Below the pieces are notes generated by a model. That model ran no database searches and was not told the DNA's origin. It worked only from the letters and a program-made list of their open reading frames with translations. A stretch of 64,000 bases of DNA, from NCBI RefSeq assembly GCF_014206975.1, contig NZ_JACHOU010000005.1:124001-188000 (forward strand), in the 5' to 3' direction. A program made the position numbers and the translations under genes. Source of the stretch: Aminobacter aganoensis. Lineage in GTDB: Bacteria > Pseudomonadota > Alphaproteobacteria > Rhizobiales > Rhizobiaceae. Shown piece by piece: positions 50,642 through 58,793 of the stretch. The first letter of the stretch is position 1, and each line of letters starts with the position of its first letter.

Positions 50642-50672
50642 ATATATGTGCTCTCCATGCCCAACAAACAAG
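50642..50672 (-). promoter_or_regulatory. Promoter of the AbcR-type RNA
   Basis: On the minus strand CTTGTTT (50672-50666) and CATATAT (50648-50642) are separated by exactly 17 bases. This matches the alphaproteobacterial CTTGAC-N17-CTATAT form. Transcription would start near 50634, just before the first hairpin. Confidence 0.65.
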
Positions 50673-50893
50673 CATCTATTTTGCAACGCACGCATGCAAA
50701 AAGGCGCGAGCTGTGGTCCAACAATGTTAGAGGCCCGATAGGACCAGAATTACCGCCGAAAACCGGCAGATATCGATGCTGCAATGCACATCACAAGACG
50801 CGCTGACGGCAAAAAGGCCGCCGAATTCCGTGCTGCAGTGCAATGCCGCCGGTTCGGGCAGCGGACGATCATTGTTGCGGCAGAACCGGCATC

Positions 50894-51436
50894 ATGCGCA
50901 CTCTCCAAGCAACCCGACCAATGGGAGTGCAGGCCTTGCGCAAACCGTCCGCAGTGCTCGGCAGTGCCGTCTTCTTCCTCGCCGCGCCCGGAATCGTCGC
51001 CGGGCTGGTGCCGTGGATGCTCACCGCCGGCTACGGCCTTGCCGTGGCCAATGCGGCTTTGGTGGTCCTGGGTGTGATGCTCGTCGCGGCCGGGCTGGGC
51101 GTGCTACTGCATGCCTTCGCCCGCTTCGCCATGGAGGGTTCGGGCACCCCTGCCCCGATCGCGCCGACCGAGCGGCTGGTCATCGGCGGCGCCTATCGCC
51201 ACGTCCGCAACCCGATGTATGTGGCCATGCTGGCGATCATCCTCGGACAGGCACTGATCTTCGCGCACGGGCCGCTCGTCGCCTATGCGGCCGTCATCGG
51301 CGCCGCCATGGCCGCCTTCGTGCGTTTCTATGAAGAACCGGTCCTGGCCCACCGCTATGGCGGCCGATACGAGGCCTACCGCAGCAACGTTCCCGGCTGG
51401 CTGCCGCGTCTCACGCCCTGGCGCGGCGACGGCTGA
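50894..51436 (+). CDS. Isoprenylcysteine carboxyl methyltransferase (ICMT/PEMT-like) family membrane protein
   Basis: The 180-aa protein has about four membrane helices (AVLGSAVFFLAAPGIVAGLV and so on) and the signature GGAYRHVRNPMYVAMLAIIL, where the Arg, His and Asn-Pro residues bind S-adenosylmethionine. The C-terminal RFYEEPVLAHRYGGRYEAY is the conserved E-E motif. Bacterial relatives methylate lipids or unidentified small molecules. The start is uncertain: ATG 50894 gives 17-26 leading residues, and ATG 50921 is an alternative. It separates the AbcR-type RNA from lsrB. Confidence 0.82.
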   Translation: MRTLQATRPMGVQALRKPSAVLGSAVFFLAAPGIVAGLVPWMLTAGYGLAVANAALVVLGVMLVAAGLGVLLHAFARFAMEGSGTPAPIAPTERLVIGGAYRHVRNPMYVAMLAIILGQALIFAHGPLVAYAAVIGAAMAAFVRFYEEPVLAHRYGGRYEAYRSNVPGWLPRLTPWRGDG

Positions 51437-51457
51437 GGCGGTGCCTGACGCCCGGCC

Positions 51458-52354
51458 TCAGAAGGCCCAGCTGCGCGCCTTGGAGATGACGAAGTCGCGG
51501 AACACATGCAGCTTAGCCTGTTCCTTCATCGTGTCCGGATAGGCGAAATAGGTGTCGAAGGACGGCACCTCGGTTTCGGGCAGGAGCTGCACCAGCCCGT
51601 CATCCTTGCCCACGACATAGTCGGGCAGCATGGCGATGCCGGCACCGGTCTGCACTGCCCGCTTGATCGACAGGATGTCGTTGATCTGCAGCGTCGGCAC
51701 GCGCTGGCCGCCCTCGAAATCGCCCACCGTCTCGAGCCAGTTGAGCTCGCTCAGATGCGTCGGCACCGGCACGCCGAAGGTGACGATGCGGTGGCTCTTG
51801 AGTTCGGCGATCGACGCCGGCTTGCCGTATTTGTTGACGTAGGCTGGCGAGGCATAGAGGTGGAAATGCACGGTGAACAGCCGGCGCTGGATCAGGTCGG
51901 GCTGCTGCGGCTGGCGCAGGCGGATGGCGCAGTCGGCCTGGCGCATCGTCAGGTCGAGTTCCTCGTTGGCGAGGATCAGCTGCAGCTGGATGTCGGGATA
52001 GAGTTCGAGGAACTCCTGGACGCGCTCGGTCAGCCAGCCGGCGCCGAGGCCGACGGTCGTCGTCACGCGCAGCACGCCCGACGGCCTGTCCTTGGTCTCG
52101 GTCAGCCTGGTCTTGATCGTCTCGAGCTTCATCAGCACGTCGTGGGCAGTGCGAAACAGCATGTCGCCCTGCTCGGTCAGCACCAGGCCGCGCGCGTGGC
52201 GGTGGAACAGCGGCACGCCGATGTCGTGCTCAAGCGCGCTCACCTGGCGTGAAATGGCCGACTGCGACAGCCGCAGCGTCTCCGCCGCATGCGTGAAAGA
52301 ACCAGCCTCCGCCGCAGCGTGGAACACGCGCAACTTATCCCAATCCAACGCCAT
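51458..52354 (-). CDS. lsrB: LysR family regulator LsrB/VtlR-like
   Basis: This 298-aa LysR-type protein has the N-terminal winged helix (LRVFHAAAEAGSFTHAAETL, LSQSAISRQVSALEHDIG) and a substrate-binding domain with a cysteine near residue 145 (RQADCAIRLRQPQQPDL). Position next to trxB and lrp, with lps genes beyond, is the same as that of LsrB in Sinorhizobium, a redox and lipopolysaccharide regulator; Brucella VtlR is the orthologue and activates abcR2. That makes control of the nearby AbcR-type RNA a reasonable inference. It lies 32 bases downstream of trxB, same strand, likely an operon. Confidence 0.8.
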   Translation of the reverse strand: MALDWDKLRVFHAAAEAGSFTHAAETLRLSQSAISRQVSALEHDIGVPLFHRHARGLVLTEQGDMLFRTAHDVLMKLETIKTRLTETKDRPSGVLRVTTTVGLGAGWLTERVQEFLELYPDIQLQLILANEELDLTMRQADCAIRLRQPQQPDLIQRRLFTVHFHLYASPAYVNKYGKPASIAELKSHRIVTFGVPVPTHLSELNWLETVGDFEGGQRVPTLQINDILSIKRAVQTGAGIAMLPDYVVGKDDGLVQLLPETEVPSFDTYFAYPDTMKEQAKLHVFRDFVISKARSWAF

Positions 52355-52386
52355 TTTTCCCCTCTTATGCCAGGCGTCTGATCGGC

Positions 52387-53361
52387 CTATTCGGCCGCTT
52401 CGCGATGTACTTCAATTCCCGCCAGGTACTTTTCGGCCTCAAGCGCTGCCATGCAACCGAGGCCGGCCGCCGTCACCGCCTGGCGATAGATGTCGTCGGT
52501 GACGTCGCCCGCGGCAAACACGCCGGGCACGTTGGTGCGCGTCGAGTTCGCCTCGGTCCAGAGATAACCGTTCGGCTTCTGCTTCAGCTTGCCGACGAAC
52601 AGTTCGACCGCCGGCGCATGGCCGATCGCCACGAACACGCCGTCGGTCGCCATTTCGGTGATCGCGCCGGTGTGCACGTTCTTGAGCCTGACGCCGTTGA
52701 CCGACGGCGGCAGCGGCTTCTGCGCCGCAGCACCGACGATCTCCTCGACCGCCGAATCCCAGATCACCTTGATGTTGTCCTTGGCAAACAGCCGCTCCTG
52801 CAGGATACGCTCGGCGCGGAAATGGTCGCGCCGGTGCACCACCGTCACCGTCTTGGCGAGGTTGGAGAGGTAGAGCGATTCCTCGACGGCCGAATTGCCG
52901 CCGCCGACCACCACCACGTTCTTGCCGCGGTAGAAGAAGCCGTCGCAGGTGGCGCATGCCGAAACGCCAAAACCCTGGAACACCTGCTCGGAGGGCAGGC
53001 CAAGCCATTTGGCCTGGGCGCCGGTGGCGATGATCAACGCGTCGGCTGTGTAGACGGTGCCGGAATCGCCCTTGGCGCGGAACGGCCGGACGTCGAGGTC
53101 GACCTCGGTGATGATGTCGTGGACCATCTCGGTGCCGACATGCTCGGCCTGCGCCCGCATCTGGTCCATCAGCCAGGGCCCCTGGATAGGCTCGGCGAAG
53201 CCGGGATAGTTCTCTACCTCGGTGGTGATCATCAGCTGGCCGCCCTGCTGCATGCCGGCGACGAGCATCGGCTTGAGCATGGCGCGCGCCGCATAGATCG
53301 CTGCCGTGTATCCGGCAGGACCCGAACCGATGATAAGAACTGGCGCATGTTTGGCGGTCAT
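52387..53361 (-). CDS. trxB: Thioredoxin-disulfide reductase
   Basis: The 324-aa flavoenzyme reduces thioredoxin with NADPH. The FAD site IIGSGPAGYTAAIYAAR starts near residue 9, the redox-active pair is in ACATCDGFFY, the NADPH loop is VVVGGGNSAVEESLYLS, and the FAD-end motif VFAAGDVTDDIYRQAVTA is intact. The ATG at 53361 is chosen because the conserved sequence starts a few residues later; an ATG at 53382 gives seven more residues. trxB-lrp proximity and trxB-lsrB order are conserved in rhizobia. Confidence 0.96.
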   Translation of the reverse strand: MTAKHAPVLIIGSGPAGYTAAIYAARAMLKPMLVAGMQQGGQLMITTEVENYPGFAEPIQGPWLMDQMRAQAEHVGTEMVHDIITEVDLDVRPFRAKGDSGTVYTADALIIATGAQAKWLGLPSEQVFQGFGVSACATCDGFFYRGKNVVVVGGGNSAVEESLYLSNLAKTVTVVHRRDHFRAERILQERLFAKDNIKVIWDSAVEEIVGAAAQKPLPPSVNGVRLKNVHTGAITEMATDGVFVAIGHAPAVELFVGKLKQKPNGYLWTEANSTRTNVPGVFAAGDVTDDIYRQAVTAAGLGCMAALEAEKYLAGIEVHREAAE

Positions 53362-53571
53362 CGTAAGGGCCTTCGTGGTCAATGGAAAAAGCAGCCCCCC
53401 GCAAAACGGGGCGCAGATCGCCTCTAATCTAGGTGTTCACCCCTGCCCCGCGCAAGGCGACAAGATGTTACTCCCCCGAAAGCTTGATCTTCGGGGGAAC
53501 GCGCCCATGCCCGGCGTCGATTTCCTCAGCTTGGGCTTCCCAATGGCTGCGAGTGGTTTAATGACAAGGAC

Positions 53572-53588
53572 GCGCAAGATTCTTGCGC
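53572..53588. promoter_or_regulatory. Perfect dyad GCGCAAGA-T-TCTTGCGC before lrp
   Basis: Eight-base arms around a single central T (53580) lie 16 bases upstream of the lrp-type ATG. It may be an operator for autoregulation, or a hairpin in the leader. A larger hairpin, CCCCCGAAAG..CTTCGGGGG, sits about 80 bases further upstream. Confidence 0.5.
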
Positions 53589-53604
53589 GAGAGCTGGAGC
53601 GAAC

Positions 53605-54075
53605 ATGCCGATCAAGGCCGATCTCGACGCCATCGACTGGAAGATCCTGCGCGAACTGCAGGACGACGGCCGCATGACCAATGTCGAACTGTCGCGTCGC
53701 GTTGGCATCTCGGCGCCGCCCTGCCTGCGCCGGGTCAAGCGGCTGGAGGACGAAGGCATCATCCAGCGCTACCGCGCCCTGCTCAACGCCCCGGCACTTG
53801 GCATGGACGTCGTCGCCTTCTGCCTCGTCGGCCTCAACCGCCAGTCCGAGGTCGACCTCAAGGCCTTCGCCGACCGCACCCGCAACTGGCCGATCGTGCG
53901 CAGCGCCTGGATGGTCTCGGGCGAATCCGACTTCATGCTGCACTGCCTCGCGCCCGACCTCGGCACCTTCCAGACCTTCGTCATCGAGGAACTGACATCC
54001 TCGCCCAATGTCGACACCGTGCGCACGGCGCTGACGATCCGGCAGGTGAAGGATGAGGGACTGGTGGGGATCTAG
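53605..54075 (+). CDS. Lrp/AsnC family transcriptional regulator
   Basis: The 156-aa protein has an N-terminal helix-turn-helix (DAIDWKILRELQDDGRMTNV, VGISAPPCLRRVKRLEDEGII) and a C-terminal RAM ligand-binding domain (VDLKAFADRTRNWPIVRSAW). It is the type called lrp in rhizobial maps of the lps-core region. Targets could be amino-acid genes, trxB or itself. It is divergent from trxB and overlaps the convergent glycosyltransferase by four bases. The conserved dyad upstream may be its own site. Confidence 0.9.
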   Translation: MPIKADLDAIDWKILRELQDDGRMTNVELSRRVGISAPPCLRRVKRLEDEGIIQRYRALLNAPALGMDVVAFCLVGLNRQSEVDLKAFADRTRNWPIVRSAWMVSGESDFMLHCLAPDLGTFQTFVIEELTSSPNVDTVRTALTIRQVKDEGLVGI

Positions 54076-55094
54076 GGGTGGGCCGCGAAAAGTGCCATGT
54101 AGGCACGCACGACCGCATCAGCTGAAAATTGCTGCTCAAGTGTGCGAAGCCCTGACGCGACCAGCTTTCTCGACATTTCAACATCATCCTGGACGCGGCC
54201 GATTTCCCTGGCAAACGCCTGGTGATCGCCGATGTCGACCATCAGTCCGTTGTCGCCGTCGCGCATGAACCAGGTCGGACCTTCCGACCGGGTTGAGACG
54301 ACCGGAACATGCTGCGCCCAAGCTTCGAGGACCACATTGCCCAGGGGCTCGTGGCTGGACGCCATCGCGAAGCAATCACTGGCCGCGATGAAAGGCCTTG
54401 GATCTTTCTGCCAGCCGGCAAACCGAACACGGTCATCGACGCCGAGTTGTTCGGCCAGTGCACGCAGATTGCCTTCCTGTTCGCCATTCCCGATCAGCCA
54501 CAGATAAGCCTTCGGCCGTTCGGCGAGCGCTTGTATGAGGACATCGAAGCCTTTGCGCGGCACGAAACGTCCCATGGAGGAAATGACGAACGCGTCTTCC
54601 GGCGTATTCATGGCACTGCGGCTGAAGGGCGCCACTCGCTCCATGTCAGTGAAATTGGAGATCACTTCGACACCGCGCATCCAGCCCATGGCCCTGACAT
54701 GGCTGGCAATTCCCGGCGTATTGCAGACTACGGTGTCGATATTGCGGAACTTCTTCAATGTGGTCGGATAGTCGCCGAGACGTACCAGTCGATGCGGCTT
54801 AGGGTTTCCGGGCACGAGTTTGGCTCCCTTGGGCATCCATCCAAGGACACTGTTCGGTTTCCAATGTCTGATGAGCGCATTGACACGCAAGGGCAGCAAG
54901 AAGCGATCCAACGATGCGGTCCGGAAATGGCTCTCGATCACCTCCACCGAACTGTGAATGTTGTTCTTCCAGGCGCGATCAGGGCGGATCACGATTTTCT
55001 GTTGCACACCATGCTCAGCAAGTCCGTTGAGCAGATGGACAAAGAAACGTTCGGCTCCGCCATCCTTGCCGAAATGGAAATGCATTACCTTCAT
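54072..55094 (-). CDS. Glycosyltransferase family 4 (LPS-core LpsD-like)
   Basis: The 340-aa protein has the GT-B N-terminal start KVMHFHFGKDGGAERFFVHL and the C-terminal donor site MGRFVPRKGFDVLIQALAE, followed by SHEPLGNVVLEAWAQHVPVV, the E-x7-E region. Its position between lrp and a GT2 gene matches the lpsD/lpsE-type genes of the Sinorhizobium lps-core cluster, but no gene symbol is safe. Its ATG overlaps the upstream GT2 stop by four bases, which indicates coupling. Codon use is slightly less biased than in the flanking housekeeping genes. Confidence 0.85.
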   Translation of the reverse strand: MKVMHFHFGKDGGAERFFVHLLNGLAEHGVQQKIVIRPDRAWKNNIHSSVEVIESHFRTASLDRFLLPLRVNALIRHWKPNSVLGWMPKGAKLVPGNPKPHRLVRLGDYPTTLKKFRNIDTVVCNTPGIASHVRAMGWMRGVEVISNFTDMERVAPFSRSAMNTPEDAFVISSMGRFVPRKGFDVLIQALAERPKAYLWLIGNGEQEGNLRALAEQLGVDDRVRFAGWQKDPRPFIAASDCFAMASSHEPLGNVVLEAWAQHVPVVSTRSEGPTWFMRDGDNGLMVDIGDHQAFAREIGRVQDDVEMSRKLVASGLRTLEQQFSADAVVRAYMALFAAHP

Positions 55095-55954
55095 GGCTGC
55101 TGCTCGGCACGGCCTGACTTCGCGCCACGGTCGACGTCATCGACAGATGGCCTGGTCCGAAGTGCGTTGCGCTGATAGATTTTTGCTTCCGTCAGGAAGG
55201 AATAGACTGCGCCCGTCATTGCCTCGATGAACCCGGTGAAGCCGCATCGCCAAAGGCCATTGCGCAGGTAGAGGCGCAGGAAAAACATCGGCGGATTGAA
55301 AATGAGCCTGAAGCGACGTGGACCCTGCCCGGCCGCGACCAACTGATCGGCCTTGAGCGTGGAGTAGTTGTTTTCCTTGAGAATTTGCTGGTCCATGATG
55401 ATTGGGCGGAAGTGAAGCAGACTGCCGGAAGGTGCAGCCTTGACGTGGCCATCAGGTCGGATGCCCTCATGGACTCGCTGGGACAGGTCGTAACGGCCGC
55501 GCCCACGACGAATGAGCCTGAGATTGCGCCGTTCGTGAACATGTGCCGGCGTGTAACCATATCCGATCAGGTAGGGGCGCCGAGCGATGCGCCATCCAAC
55601 AACCGAGTCGTCGGCCGCCAAGAGCGCAGGCAGCGCGGCCCGAAGCGCATCGTCAAATCGCTCGTCCGCATCGATGTTGAAACACCAATCCTCTCGGCAC
55701 AAATCGAGCGCGAACTGCTTTTGCCCGGCATAGCCGCGCCACTTTTCCGAGAAAAGCCTAATCGGCCAGCCCCGATCGATGTAGGATTGGATCAATGCCA
55801 ACGTTCCGTCGGTGGATCCGGAATCCACAATCACGATGTCGCGGCAACCGCGCAGACTATCGATGCAGTTTCCGAGATAATCTTCTTCGTTCAGGCAGAT
55901 GATGAACGCAGAAAGGGGAAGAGTGCTTTCCACGATTTTCCTTTTACTAGGCAT
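55091..55954 (-). CDS. Glycosyltransferase family 2 (WaaE/KdtX type; LPS-core LpsC-like)
   Basis: The 287-aa protein starts LSAFIICLNEEDYLGNCIDS and has IVIVDSGSTDGTLALI, then KWRGYAGQKQFALDLCREDW and CFNIDADERFD, the DxD-like metal-binding pair of GT-A enzymes. That combination matches the WaaE/KdtX family, which adds a glucose-type sugar to lipid-A core heptose. A long C-terminal stretch (NPPMFFLRLYLRNGLWRCGF) suggests membrane association. It is the first gene of a two-gene operon with the GT4 downstream. Confidence 0.87.
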   Translation of the reverse strand: MPSKRKIVESTLPLSAFIICLNEEDYLGNCIDSLRGCRDIVIVDSGSTDGTLALIQSYIDRGWPIRLFSEKWRGYAGQKQFALDLCREDWCFNIDADERFDDALRAALPALLAADDSVVGWRIARRPYLIGYGYTPAHVHERRNLRLIRRGRGRYDLSQRVHEGIRPDGHVKAAPSGSLLHFRPIIMDQQILKENNYSTLKADQLVAAGQGPRRFRLIFNPPMFFLRLYLRNGLWRCGFTGFIEAMTGAVYSFLTEAKIYQRNALRTRPSVDDVDRGAKSGRAEQQP

Positions 55955-56212
55955 GGGCCGTGCATTGCAATATTTGCATTAAATGGAGGTTGACTGAAAG
56001 GCAACGGGCGGACCAGACCTGCACCGAGCATTCCCCCTTATCCAGGGAACGATCCACATCATTTGGCGTGGCCTAGCACGCCTGTCAAACGAGTTGAACC
56101 ACACTTTGCGCACGCGATCGGCTGAGTAACCCTCATAGAGTCTTGCGCCACGCCTCGCGGCAGTACATGAGATACCTGCCCGCATATCCAGCTACCTGCG
56201 AAGAAGAGTCGC

Positions 56213-56920
56213 TTGACCTACACATATGTCCCACCGCTGCTTCCCAGCCTAGCGCGCTGGCAAAAGATCTATAGCCGAAAGAAGGGCTTAAGTTGCCTAC
56301 GCGCACTCGAATACGAAAAGCTTGTCCAATTGAGACTTGAAGGTTCATTGCTTGACGTTGGGGGCGGAGGAAACTCGCTCTATCGCGACATACTTCCGCA
56401 GTCCGTGAAATATGACTCACTCAACATCGATCCGAAAATCGACCCGACTTACCTGGTCGGCCCAAACGGCGTTTTTCCGATCGACGACAACAGCTACGCA
56501 ACTTGCCTCTGTCTCAACACGCTCGAACACATTTACGACGCCCGTTTCGTCGTCGACGAAATCTACCGTGTGCTTGCGCCCAGCGGAACTGTTCACATTA
56601 CAGTGCCATTCATCTTCCGTATCCATGGACATCCCGATGACTACTTCAGGGGAACGCCCAGTTGGTGGCGGGAGACCCTGACCCGCGCTGGCTTTTCCAA
56701 GATCGAGCTGCAGCCTCTGGTTTGGGGGCGCTACACCAGCGCCGGCAGCATCAGCGGTTACAGAGGCCTTTTCAAGCGTGGCCGTTTCCATCTTTCACAC
56801 TTCTTCGATCTGCTTTACTCGAAAATCACCTTCGCCAGGGGCGACGGGCGCTATTCGGGACGTCGGGGTGAACGTATTTGTAGCGTGGCCCTCGGCTATT
56901 TCATAAGCGCCCAAAAATAG
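56213..56920 (+). CDS. Class I SAM-dependent methyltransferase (lower-GC cassette)
   Basis: The 235-aa protein has the SAM-binding motif SLLDVGGGGNSLYRD, then YATCLCLNTLEHIYDARFVV, the late motif of the UbiE/Coq5-like fold, and VHITVPFIFRIHGHPDDYFR. Acceptor unknown; in a polysaccharide locus it probably modifies a sugar or lipid. The start is a TTG at 56213 with AAGAAGAG upstream; an alternative is uncertain because no ATG is close. The GC content is lower than in flanking genes, suggesting acquisition with the next two genes. Confidence 0.8.
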   Translation: MTYTYVPPLLPSLARWQKIYSRKKGLSCLRALEYEKLVQLRLEGSLLDVGGGGNSLYRDILPQSVKYDSLNIDPKIDPTYLVGPNGVFPIDDNSYATCLCLNTLEHIYDARFVVDEIYRVLAPSGTVHITVPFIFRIHGHPDDYFRGTPSWWRETLTRAGFSKIELQPLVWGRYTSAGSISGYRGLFKRGRFHLSHFFDLLYSKITFARGDGRYSGRRGERICSVALGYFISAQK

Positions 56921-56936
56921 CCTACGGATCACTGAT

Positions 56937-57638
56937 ATGCCCAACTATTTTCGCAGCTTGAAGCTTCATTGGCGTCGCCTGCTCAACGTGCAGGAGATCA
57001 CACTCGACGGTGTAAGGATCTCGACCTCTCCGGAAGCGTTGCCTCGCTTCATCCGTTCGGCTCTCTTCAAGGAAACATACGAAAGCCACGAACGCCAATT
57101 GGTCCGCGGATTGCTCGCGCCAAATGATCGAGTCCTGGAGATTGGCACCGGGATCGGTTTCGTCTCACTTCTGTGCGCGCGCTTATGTGGCGCTCAGAAC
57201 GTCGTGTCGTATGAGGCCAACCCGTTGTTGGAGCAAATAATCCGTAACAACTATGCTCTGAACGGCCTGACACCCAACCTGCGCATGCGAGCCATCACCA
57301 CCGACGGCGAACCAATCGCCTTCTTCAGGAGCGACAACATCGTCTCATCGTCCACCAAGGAACGGGGTGGCCACGCCGAGAAAATGTCAGTGCAAAGTGA
57401 TCGCCTCGATGACGTTCTGGCCGAGCATCGACCAGATATCGTCATCATGGACGTCGAGGGGGCGGAAATCGAATTGTTGTCGAATTCCACACTGTCGGGC
57501 GTCAAGCATATCGTGGTCGAGATCCACCCCCACATCACCGGTGAGGATAAGGTCACCGCCATGCTTCAGGCGCTTCGGAACAAGGGCTTCACGCTTAAGG
57601 TCGAAGCGCACAAGACGATCTTGCTCAGCGCCGGATAG
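56937..57638 (+). CDS. FkbM-family methyltransferase (lower-GC cassette)
   Basis: The 233-aa protein shows the FkbM signature: RVLEIGTGIGFVSLLCARLC for SAM binding and DIVIMDVEGAEIELLSNS, with ITLDGVRISTSPEALPRF before it. FkbM-type enzymes O-methylate sugars or polyketides, and surface-glycan roles are common in rhizobia. It follows the other methyltransferase after 16 bases and probably shares its transcript. The acceptor is unknown. Confidence 0.85.
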   Translation: MPNYFRSLKLHWRRLLNVQEITLDGVRISTSPEALPRFIRSALFKETYESHERQLVRGLLAPNDRVLEIGTGIGFVSLLCARLCGAQNVVSYEANPLLEQIIRNNYALNGLTPNLRMRAITTDGEPIAFFRSDNIVSSSTKERGGHAEKMSVQSDRLDDVLAEHRPDIVIMDVEGAEIELLSNSTLSGVKHIVVEIHPHITGEDKVTAMLQALRNKGFTLKVEAHKTILLSAG

Positions 57639-57751
57639 GACGCGCGACGGAACTGCCTGGCCAACGGCATTGATGCCGACAGCGTTGTGAGCCGGCTGTC
57701 ATACCTGCAAGGTGTTGCTAAGATCGCGAGTTGCTGGCTAGACAGACGGAC

Positions 57752-58291
57752 ATGAAAATCACTTCAAGCATCTTCCGCGCCAAGGTCTTGGCTTTGCTCA
57801 GTCGCGGTAGAATTCGTGTAGGGCACCGCGCCAAAGTAAGTCAAAGGGCCGTTCTCCGTCCTCGGAGTGGTTCAATTTCTATCGGTCGCGACACTACCAT
57901 TTACCCGGGAGCGATGTTGTTGGGGCCGGGAGATATTTTGATCGGCAACAACTGCACCATTAACCCGTATTCTATCCTCTATGGGCATGGAGGTCTCAAG
58001 ATCGGCAACTGGGTACGCATCGCAGCCCATACTGTCATTATCCCGTCGAACCATAACTTTTCGGACATCGATAGGCCCATCGGATCGCAGGGCGGCACGC
58101 AACGCGGAGTTACCATTGAGGACGATGTATGGATCGGTGCCAACGTCACCGTTCTGGATGGAGCCCATATTTCCACCGGTTGCGTCATCGCAGCGGGGGC
58201 GGTTGTACGGGGCAAGACCGAGCCATTCGGGGTCTACGGTGGCGTTCCAGCCAAGTTACTCAAGATGCGTGGAACTCCCGAGACGATCTAA
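57752..58291 (+). CDS. Hexapeptide-repeat O-acyltransferase (lower-GC cassette)
   Basis: The 179-aa protein has left-handed beta-helix repeats (SISIGRDTTIYPGAMLLGPGD, ILIGNNCTINPYS, VWIGANVTVLDGAHI, VIAAGAVVRGKTEPF) and the PAKLL end typical of LacA/NodL-type acetyltransferases. The histidine in AAHTVIIPSNHNF is probably catalytic. It would acetylate a hydroxyl on a glycan using acetyl-CoA. The ATG at 57752 is favoured over an upstream TTG. It completes the three-gene cassette, about 110 bases after the FkbM gene. Confidence 0.87.
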   Translation: MKITSSIFRAKVLALLSRGRIRVGHRAKVSQRAVLRPRSGSISIGRDTTIYPGAMLLGPGDILIGNNCTINPYSILYGHGGLKIGNWVRIAAHTVIIPSNHNFSDIDRPIGSQGGTQRGVTIEDDVWIGANVTVLDGAHISTGCVIAAGAVVRGKTEPFGVYGGVPAKLLKMRGTPETI

Positions 58292-58793
58292 GCCGGCCAG
58301 CCGGCGCTGACGTCGATTGCGTCGAGCGCCGCCTCGTCTTGGGCCGTCGCGATGGCTGTGGTGAGCACTTCCTCACGGGCAAAGCGGGTTTGTACATGGA
58401 AAACACGGCGTCACAGATAGCGATGATGGCAGCTGCTTCACGGGTCACCCACCCGTCAACACCCTTGAATTTGATAATTGTTGCAGGATGCCGAAGTGCG
58501 CCAGCATAGGCACCATCAATCAGCGTTTGATCGACCAAGTCTTGGGCTGAACCGACCATTCCGCGCCTGTCCAGTCGAAGTTCGCGTCCTACTTTAGGGG
58601 CACGTCAATCGTGCGATGGGATAAGTTGCCAAGATCTTGTCGGACACTCGCCGATTGCCTGCCAGTAGCCTCGGTCAGGTGGAAAGAAACCTCCCTCTAT
58701 CACCGTAGCTCCTTCCAAGAATGCATTATTGTGGTCGAGCCTAGTGCCCGAGGAACCAAGTTGAACGCCCACAAGCGTGCAAGAATCAACTTG
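58292..58793. other. 502-bp gap without a convincing gene
   Basis: Short frames are present on both strands but none has a family match or good start. A minus-strand frame (58260-58559) with AQDLVDQTLIDGAYAGALRH and AAAIIAICDAVFSMYKPAL may be a decayed coding remnant, but I cannot assign it. The gap follows the acquired cassette and precedes lpsB. Confidence 0.4.

Noticed and set aside
50488-50784. 98-codon minus-strand frame over the AbcR-type RNA
   Set aside because: It has no ribosome site or family, and the promoter, hairpin and terminator explain the region better as an RNA.
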